64,000 bases of DNA from Flavobacteriales bacterium (GTDB lineage Bacteria; Bacteroidota; Bacteroidia; UBA10329): positions 1 through 64,000 of the forward strand of contig JACJZQ010000016.1 of the NCBI GenBank assembly GCA_020635495.1. Reading direction: 5' to 3'. A program made the translations under genes and the position numbers. Below, in pieces: positions 59,711-64,000 of the stretch; the stretch's first letter is position 1; every line of letters starts with the position of its first letter. The notes below the pieces were generated by a model, which worked only from the letters and a program-made list of their open reading frames with translations, did no database searches and had not been told where the DNA came from.

Positions 59711-60673
59711 CGCCTTGAATTCGTACCCGACCCAGTTCATTTTTCAGCATTGATCAGCAAATCCAGCATTCCGTTTTTTTACAAGTCTGCGCCATTTTTA
59801 TGGAAGCTGAAAAAAACCATTAGCGGCCCCGTTTTTGGTTCGTTGTACAAACTTAGACTTAGTATCAACCGGCTCACCGGCTCATTGAGGAAAGAGCCTG
59901 ACCTGGTAATAATTGGAGCCATGAAATGTGGTACAAGTTCACTCCATCGAACGCTTGTTCAGCATCCGAATCTGATTGCTTCCATCAAGAAGGAAGTGCA
60001 CTATTTCGATGAATCCAAAAATTTCCAGAAAGGAAAGAACTGGTATTTGGCTCATTTTCCATTGAAGTTGACGGTTTGGCTAAAGCAAAAAATTAGCGGT
60101 AAGAAACACCTCACATTTGAGGCTACACCGTCTTACGTTGCTTTTCCGCATGTGGCAGAAAGATTGAAAGAGGTCAACCCGGATGCGAAGATCATTGTGA
60201 TGTTCAGAAACCCTGTAGATCGGGCGTATTCGCATTACTTCCATAGCTTCAGACCGCTGAGGGAGAAACTGCCATTTGACGAAGCGATTGCTGCTGAACC
60301 CGACCGCCTCAACGGTGAGTTTGAAAAAATGGAAGCCGACCCCAACTATTGGAGTCAATCTTTTGCAAGGTTCAGCTACTTGGCCAGGGGCATGTACGGA
60401 GATCAAATGGAACGTTGGTTCAAATATTTCCCGAAGGAGCAGATCATGATAATTGACAGTTCTTACTACTACAAGAACACGCAGAAATGCTACAACGAGG
60501 TGTTGGATTTCCTTGGTCTCGAACACTATGAACCGAAGGGCTTCAAGAAGTCAGTTTATCCTAGTTACGATAAGATGAGCGATGAATTGCGCCAGAAATT
60601 GGTGGCGTATTTCAAACCGCACAATCAGAAATTGTACGACCTGATCGGTCAGCAATACGATTGGGATAAATAG
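59708..60673 (+). CDS. Sulfotransferase family protein (second copy, heparan-sulfotransferase-like)
   Basis: The protein has up to 321 residues. The PAPS-binding loop is in LVIIGAMKCGTSSLHRTLVQHP, the 3'-phosphate motif is in KIIVMFRNPVDRAYSHYFH, and KEVHYFDE and TFEATPSYVAFP match the Sulfotransfer_1 group that modifies heparan-type glycans. The start is uncertain: TTG 59708 or TTG 59750, the latter better placed after the -7 element. It is a different subfamily from the first copy, so two positions on the glycan may be sulfated. Confidence 0.88.
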   Translation: MRLEFVPDPVHFSALISKSSIPFFYKSAPFLWKLKKTISGPVFGSLYKLRLSINRLTGSLRKEPDLVIIGAMKCGTSSLHRTLVQHPNLIASIKKEVHYFDESKNFQKGKNWYLAHFPLKLTVWLKQKISGKKHLTFEATPSYVAFPHVAERLKEVNPDAKIIVMFRNPVDRAYSHYFHSFRPLREKLPFDEAIAAEPDRLNGEFEKMEADPNYWSQSFARFSYLARGMYGDQMERWFKYFPKEQIMIIDSSYYYKNTQKCYNEVLDFLGLEHYEPKGFKKSVYPSYDKMSDELRQKLVAYFKPHNQKLYDLIGQQYDWDK

Positions 60674-60684
60674 CCGCCACGCTT

Positions 60685-61680
60685 ATGTCTATAGCTTGGC
60701 AAACCCGTTCGCAGATTCTACACGATTCTATCGTAAATGAGCAGTTGAGCCCGAAAGCAAACGGTGGCAACGCTTACGATTTCCAAGCAGCGATGGCTTT
60801 AAGTTCAGATTTCGATCTGAACGCAGATTCGATGTCGGTTTACTGTAGCTCTGATAATCCATTGAGCTACTGGTGGCGTATGCGAAATCATTTGCCCGAG
60901 GCATCGCATCGCATATTAGAACCGTACCCTATCGTGTTTGGAGGTAAGTTCAATGAAACCGCCAACATTGCCATGATCCATCACGTTGATGCCCACGCAG
61001 AAACGGGTGGTGTCAAGCACAAATGGTTCTACAAAAGGTTATTTGAACGGATCCGTGGTTTCGATAAAGTTGTAACCGTTTCCCAATTCTGGAAAGACTA
61101 TCTCAATAAGAATGGATGCGAAAATGTGGAGGTGATCTACAACGCCTTTAACCCTACAGACTATACGTTCAGCCAAGATCAATTAGCGGAGTTTAGGGAG
61201 ATTCGTGGTTTTGAAAGCAACCGACCGATCATCTACATTGGTAATGCTGCGCCCGGAAAGGGAGTTTATGAAACTTACGAGGCGTTGAAGGATTCCAACT
61301 ATCAGCTGGTAATGACAGGTGGAACAAACAAAGCCGCTGACCTTCCCGTCAAGTTTTTGAGCTTGAATGCAGAAGATTACAGAAAGCTTATCGCTGCCTG
61401 CGATGTGGTTTTGACCATGTCTACCATGATGGAGGGCTGGAACCGCGTGGCTCACGAAGCTTTGCTCAGTAAAACACCAGTTATCGGAAGTGGATCTGGC
61501 GGAATGAAGGAACTACTGGAAGGCGCTGGTCAAACCATCACAACGGACTTTAAGCGCTTGCCCGATCTGGTAGAAGACTGTCTGACCAATACGGATACTT
61601 TGGCGGGGGCTGGTTACAAGTTCGTGGCGCAATACGACCAAGCCTACTTCAAACAAGCTTGGCGTTCGATAATTCAATAG
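60685..61680 (+). CDS. Glycosyltransferase, GT4-like (GT-B fold)
   Basis: The 331-residue cytoplasmic enzyme has a GT-B layout, with an N-terminal acceptor half and a C-terminal donor half containing PIIYIGNAAPGKGVYETYEAL, VVLTMSTMMEGWNRVAHEALLSKTPVIGSGSGGMKEL (the EALLSKTPVIG motif of GT4). It would add a sugar to the lipid-linked repeat unit. Donor and acceptor are unknown. It starts 12 bases after the second sulfotransferase and belongs to the same operon. Confidence 0.85.
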   Translation: MSIAWQTRSQILHDSIVNEQLSPKANGGNAYDFQAAMALSSDFDLNADSMSVYCSSDNPLSYWWRMRNHLPEASHRILEPYPIVFGGKFNETANIAMIHHVDAHAETGGVKHKWFYKRLFERIRGFDKVVTVSQFWKDYLNKNGCENVEVIYNAFNPTDYTFSQDQLAEFREIRGFESNRPIIYIGNAAPGKGVYETYEALKDSNYQLVMTGGTNKAADLPVKFLSLNAEDYRKLIAACDVVLTMSTMMEGWNRVAHEALLSKTPVIGSGSGGMKELLEGAGQTITTDFKRLPDLVEDCLTNTDTLAGAGYKFVAQYDQAYFKQAWRSIIQ

Positions 61681-61695
61681 CTTCGCGAAGCTTTT
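61679..61695 (+). terminator. Short palindromic hairpin with T-run between GT4 and asnB
   Basis: AGCTTCGCGAAGCT is a perfect 14-base palindrome (5-pair stem, 4-base CGCG loop) overlapping the GT4 stop, followed by four T. It could attenuate transcription but the stem is short. Confidence 0.3.
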
Positions 61696-61705
61696 CAAGT
61701 AGCAA

Positions 61706-63622
61706 ATGTGCGGAATCAACGGTATCATCAGTCTTGATGGTCGGCCTATCGAAAACGGCCTGACTCAGGTTGGCCGCATGAATGAAAGGCTTCATCATCG
61801 CGGTCCAGATGCTAATGGAACGTGGCAGCATCCATCAGAGAAAGTCTGTTTCGGACAAACCCGCCTTAGCATTATCGATCTTTCTGAATCGGGCAACCAA
61901 CCAATGACCGATGAAGCTGGAAATTGTATCACTTTCAACGGGGAGATCTACAACTTCCAACGCCTGAAATCGGAACATTTTCCTAACGAGAATTTCCGTT
62001 CAACTTCCGATACGGAGGTCATTCTGAAAATGTACCAGAAGTACGGAACAGGCATGCTGCAATACTTGGAAGGCATGTTTGCCTTTGCCCTTTGGGATGA
62101 GGCGAACCAACGTGTGTTTGCTGCCAGAGATCGCTCGGGTAAAAAGCCGTTTTACCACGTGCAACATGCGGGCAGGTTCTACTTTGCATCAGAGGTTAAA
62201 GCGTTGCTTCACATAGAAGGAATTTCGCCCAGGTTGGATGAAAAGGCGCTCTATCATTTCCTGACATTCAACGTGCTTCCGTCTCCATATACCATGTTTC
62301 AAGGCATTCAAAAATTGGATGCGGGAGAGTCTTTGGTAATTGATCTGAACGGCAATGTAAGGTCAGAGCATTATTGGTCTGTCGAGTATCAGAATCTTAC
62401 GTCAAAGTCTGAAAAAGAGCTTTCAGACATGGTCTATGCGGCTTTGGAAGAAAGCGTGAAAGACCGCTTGGTAAGCGATGTCCCTGTTGGTGCGTTTTTG
62501 AGTGGTGGTGTGGATTCAAGCGCGGTTGTTGCGCTGATGCGCAAGTTCAATAAGGAGGAGATAAAAACGTATTCCATCGGTTTTGAAGACCAACCTGGTT
62601 ATGATGAGCTGAAGTATGCCAAAGGAATAAGCGAGACCTACGGCACTACGCATTTCGAGAAAACGGTTACCAAGCAAGACCTTATCGACTTTTTACCGAA
62701 AGTGGTTGAGGTATTTGATGAACCGCTTTCGGACACAACGGCCATTCCGATCTACTTTCTCTCGCAACTTGCTAGAGCGAATGATACTAAGGTTGTAATG
62801 ACGGGAGATGGTGCCGATGAGATCTTTGCCGGTTACCGCAATTTCATGGCGTATGATAAACGCTATCAGAAGTACAACGCGCTGCTTAAAACCCCGAAAG
62901 CATTCAGAAAACTGCTGGCTTCTAGCTACGGTATAATGGACAAAAGTTCGCCTGTTTATGAGATTTTGAATCGGGCTGAACAAGGGCAAGAATTGGCTTG
63001 GATCGGAGCCCGTGGTTTTAAGGAAAGCACCAAGAATCAGGTTCTGTCGGAAGAGTTCAAGAACCGATCGGCCAGTTATAATTCTTACGAAGTTGTAGAA
63101 CGTTTCCAACGGGAGTTTGCTGACCGGAAAAATGGTCATGCCTTGGATCATGTAGATTGGATGTGCTACATGGGTTACCGCTTTGCCGATGCTGACAGGT
63201 ATCTTTTCAGAGCAGACCGTTTAGGTATGGCGCATTCCATCGAAACACGTGCACCGTTCATGGATTACAGGTTGGTCAATTTGGCGTTGTCAATTCCATC
63301 CAAGTTCAAAATCAAGAACGGAGAACCGAAGTACATTCTGAAAAAAGCGTTGGAGCGGATTCTGACAGATGATGTGCTTTACAGAAAGAAGCAAGGCTTC
63401 AACGTGCCTATTCGCGAATGGGCAGGAGATATTTTGACCGAATATGTTTCGGACAATGCCAAGCAGTTTGCAGAAACATTCGGGTTGTTCAATGCAGATG
63501 AGATCCTTGGTCAGGCATCAGCTCTAAAATCGGGTAACGCCAATTACACCAACAACGTTTGGACCATCTACTTTCTCATGTCTTGGATGAATCATTGGAA
63601 ACCAACCATAGGTGCTGAATGA
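61706..63622 (+). CDS. asnB: Asparagine synthase (glutamine-hydrolysing) family
   Basis: The 638-residue protein has the N-terminal Ntn glutaminase with Cys2 in MCGINGIISLDG, and a C-terminal synthetase domain with the PP-loop FLSGGVDSSAVVALM (about 266-280), VVMTGDGADEIFAGYRNF, LGMAHSIETRAPFMDYRLV and KKQGFNVPIREW. In polysaccharide loci such enzymes often amidate sugar carboxylates (WbpS-like) rather than making free asparagine, so the substrate here is uncertain. It overlaps the next gene by four bases (ATGA). Confidence 0.93.
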   Translation: MCGINGIISLDGRPIENGLTQVGRMNERLHHRGPDANGTWQHPSEKVCFGQTRLSIIDLSESGNQPMTDEAGNCITFNGEIYNFQRLKSEHFPNENFRSTSDTEVILKMYQKYGTGMLQYLEGMFAFALWDEANQRVFAARDRSGKKPFYHVQHAGRFYFASEVKALLHIEGISPRLDEKALYHFLTFNVLPSPYTMFQGIQKLDAGESLVIDLNGNVRSEHYWSVEYQNLTSKSEKELSDMVYAALEESVKDRLVSDVPVGAFLSGGVDSSAVVALMRKFNKEEIKTYSIGFEDQPGYDELKYAKGISETYGTTHFEKTVTKQDLIDFLPKVVEVFDEPLSDTTAIPIYFLSQLARANDTKVVMTGDGADEIFAGYRNFMAYDKRYQKYNALLKTPKAFRKLLASSYGIMDKSSPVYEILNRAEQGQELAWIGARGFKESTKNQVLSEEFKNRSASYNSYEVVERFQREFADRKNGHALDHVDWMCYMGYRFADADRYLFRADRLGMAHSIETRAPFMDYRLVNLALSIPSKFKIKNGEPKYILKKALERILTDDVLYRKKQGFNVPIREWAGDILTEYVSDNAKQFAETFGLFNADEILGQASALKSGNANYTNNVWTIYFLMSWMNHWKPTIGAE

Positions 63623-64000
63623 AGGTTCTTTGGTTAAGCCCAACGCTGAATCACTACAAAGCGAAGTTTCTGAGTAAGCTTCAAAAAGATTATCCGCTTG
63701 ACATCACGGTTTTGGCGGGTACAGGGCGAGAAGGCCAAGGAGACCCAGACCGGAACGATGAGGCGACATTCAACCTTATTCAACTTCCTGTTAAAAAGAA
63801 AGATTTCGGATTCTCAGCAAAAGTTCGGGCTGAACTGAAGAGCGCCATTGGCAACTACGATTGGATAATGATTCCGAAGGAGAACAAGAATTTATTGTTG
63901 TTCGTTTCCGCCCTTTGGTTCCGTTTTGTTGCTGGTTCCAGAGGGAAGAAAACCAGATTCTTCTCGTACAATCATCATTTAACGCTTGATGGACCGCGTA
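63619..64000 (+). CDS. Glycosyltransferase N-terminal fragment, runs off the window
   Basis: The frame from ATG 63619 stays open to the window edge, giving 127 codons. The product begins MKVLWLSPTLNHYKAKFLSKLQ and continues through a Rossmann-like half (PLDITVLAGTGREGQGD, YDWIMIPKENKNLLLFVSALWF), typical of the N-terminal half of GT-B glycosyltransferases. The catalytic half lies to the right. The ATGA overlap with asnB places it in the same operon. Confidence 0.72.
   Translation, partial: MKVLWLSPTLNHYKAKFLSKLQKDYPLDITVLAGTGREGQGDPDRNDEATFNLIQLPVKKKDFGFSAKVRAELKSAIGNYDWIMIPKENKNLLLFVSALWFRFVAGSRGKKTRFFSYNHHLTLDGPR

Noticed and set aside
1..64000. tRNA or rRNA genes
   Set aside because: Intergenic gaps are short and none showed a clover-leaf or conserved rRNA stretch by eye; a tRNAscan run would settle it.

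Overview
The window looks like a chromosomal segment of a Bacteroidota bacterium, most likely of the order Flavobacteriales; I cannot place it more finely. Several secreted proteins carry the C-terminal type IX secretion (T9SS) sorting domain (ends near 4241, 9246, 25084 and 49215). There are a CarboxypepD-regulatory TonB-dependent receptor, DUF5686 and DUF6089 outer-membrane families, paired OmpH/Skp chaperones, and several TAnnTTTG-type -7 elements typical of the phylum. Gene density is very high, short ATGA/TAATG overlaps are common, and I see no tRNA, rRNA, CRISPR array or transposase. No gene-free stretch exceeds 300 bases.

Layout. 1-3100: end of a DUF5686 outer-membrane protein, a PP1-like phosphoesterase and a small beta-barrel. 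3281-9298: a promoter-to-terminator unit of a lamin-tail T9SS protein, a TonB receptor and a T9SS-exported endonuclease I, which I read as an extracellular-DNA acquisition unit. 9302-10785: an alpha/beta hydrolase and pdxJ, leftward. 10909-20952: a rightward envelope cluster (CBS-ACT protein, single-POTRA barrel, nadK, two DUF6089 proteins, uppS, bamA, two skp, murI). 20978-27735: gamma-carbonic anhydrase, a giant glycine-rich T9SS protein, an Nfu-type Fe-S scaffold, a membrane SpoIIE phosphatase and a YkgJ-family protein. 27724-37399: leftward sucB and sucA, a polyprenyl synthetase, a sugar-nucleotide epimerase, rfbA and an MMPL/RND exporter. 37557-41453: desaturase, GNAT, DUF1287, alpha/beta hydrolase, phosphopantetheinyl transferase and a probable 53-residue Cys-rich protein that is easy to miss. 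41450-47861: cysQ, an SLC13 permease, and a deoC-ALDH-ALDH set interrupted by a GxxExxY gene inside imperfect inverted repeats. 48047-64000: a T9SS protein, then cysC-cysD-cysN-hldE-fcl-gmd-wzx, two nucleotidyltransferase-fold/sulfotransferase pairs, glycosyltransferases and asnB.

How it fits together. The right-hand 15 kb reads as one surface-polysaccharide locus. CysDNC would make PAPS, CysQ would clear PAP, SLC13 may import sulfate, and two sulfotransferases would use PAPS to sulfate a fucose- and possibly heptose-containing glycan. No assimilatory reductase (cysH/cysI) is present in the window.

A caution for any reader: between about 46.8 and 51.0 kb I infer six single-base indels, mostly in or beside short runs of one base. 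They break an aldehyde dehydrogenase (two), a T9SS protein, cysD (two compensating shifts) and cysN (at its P-loop). Their clustering suggests either poor consensus quality there or real gene decay; raw reads would decide.
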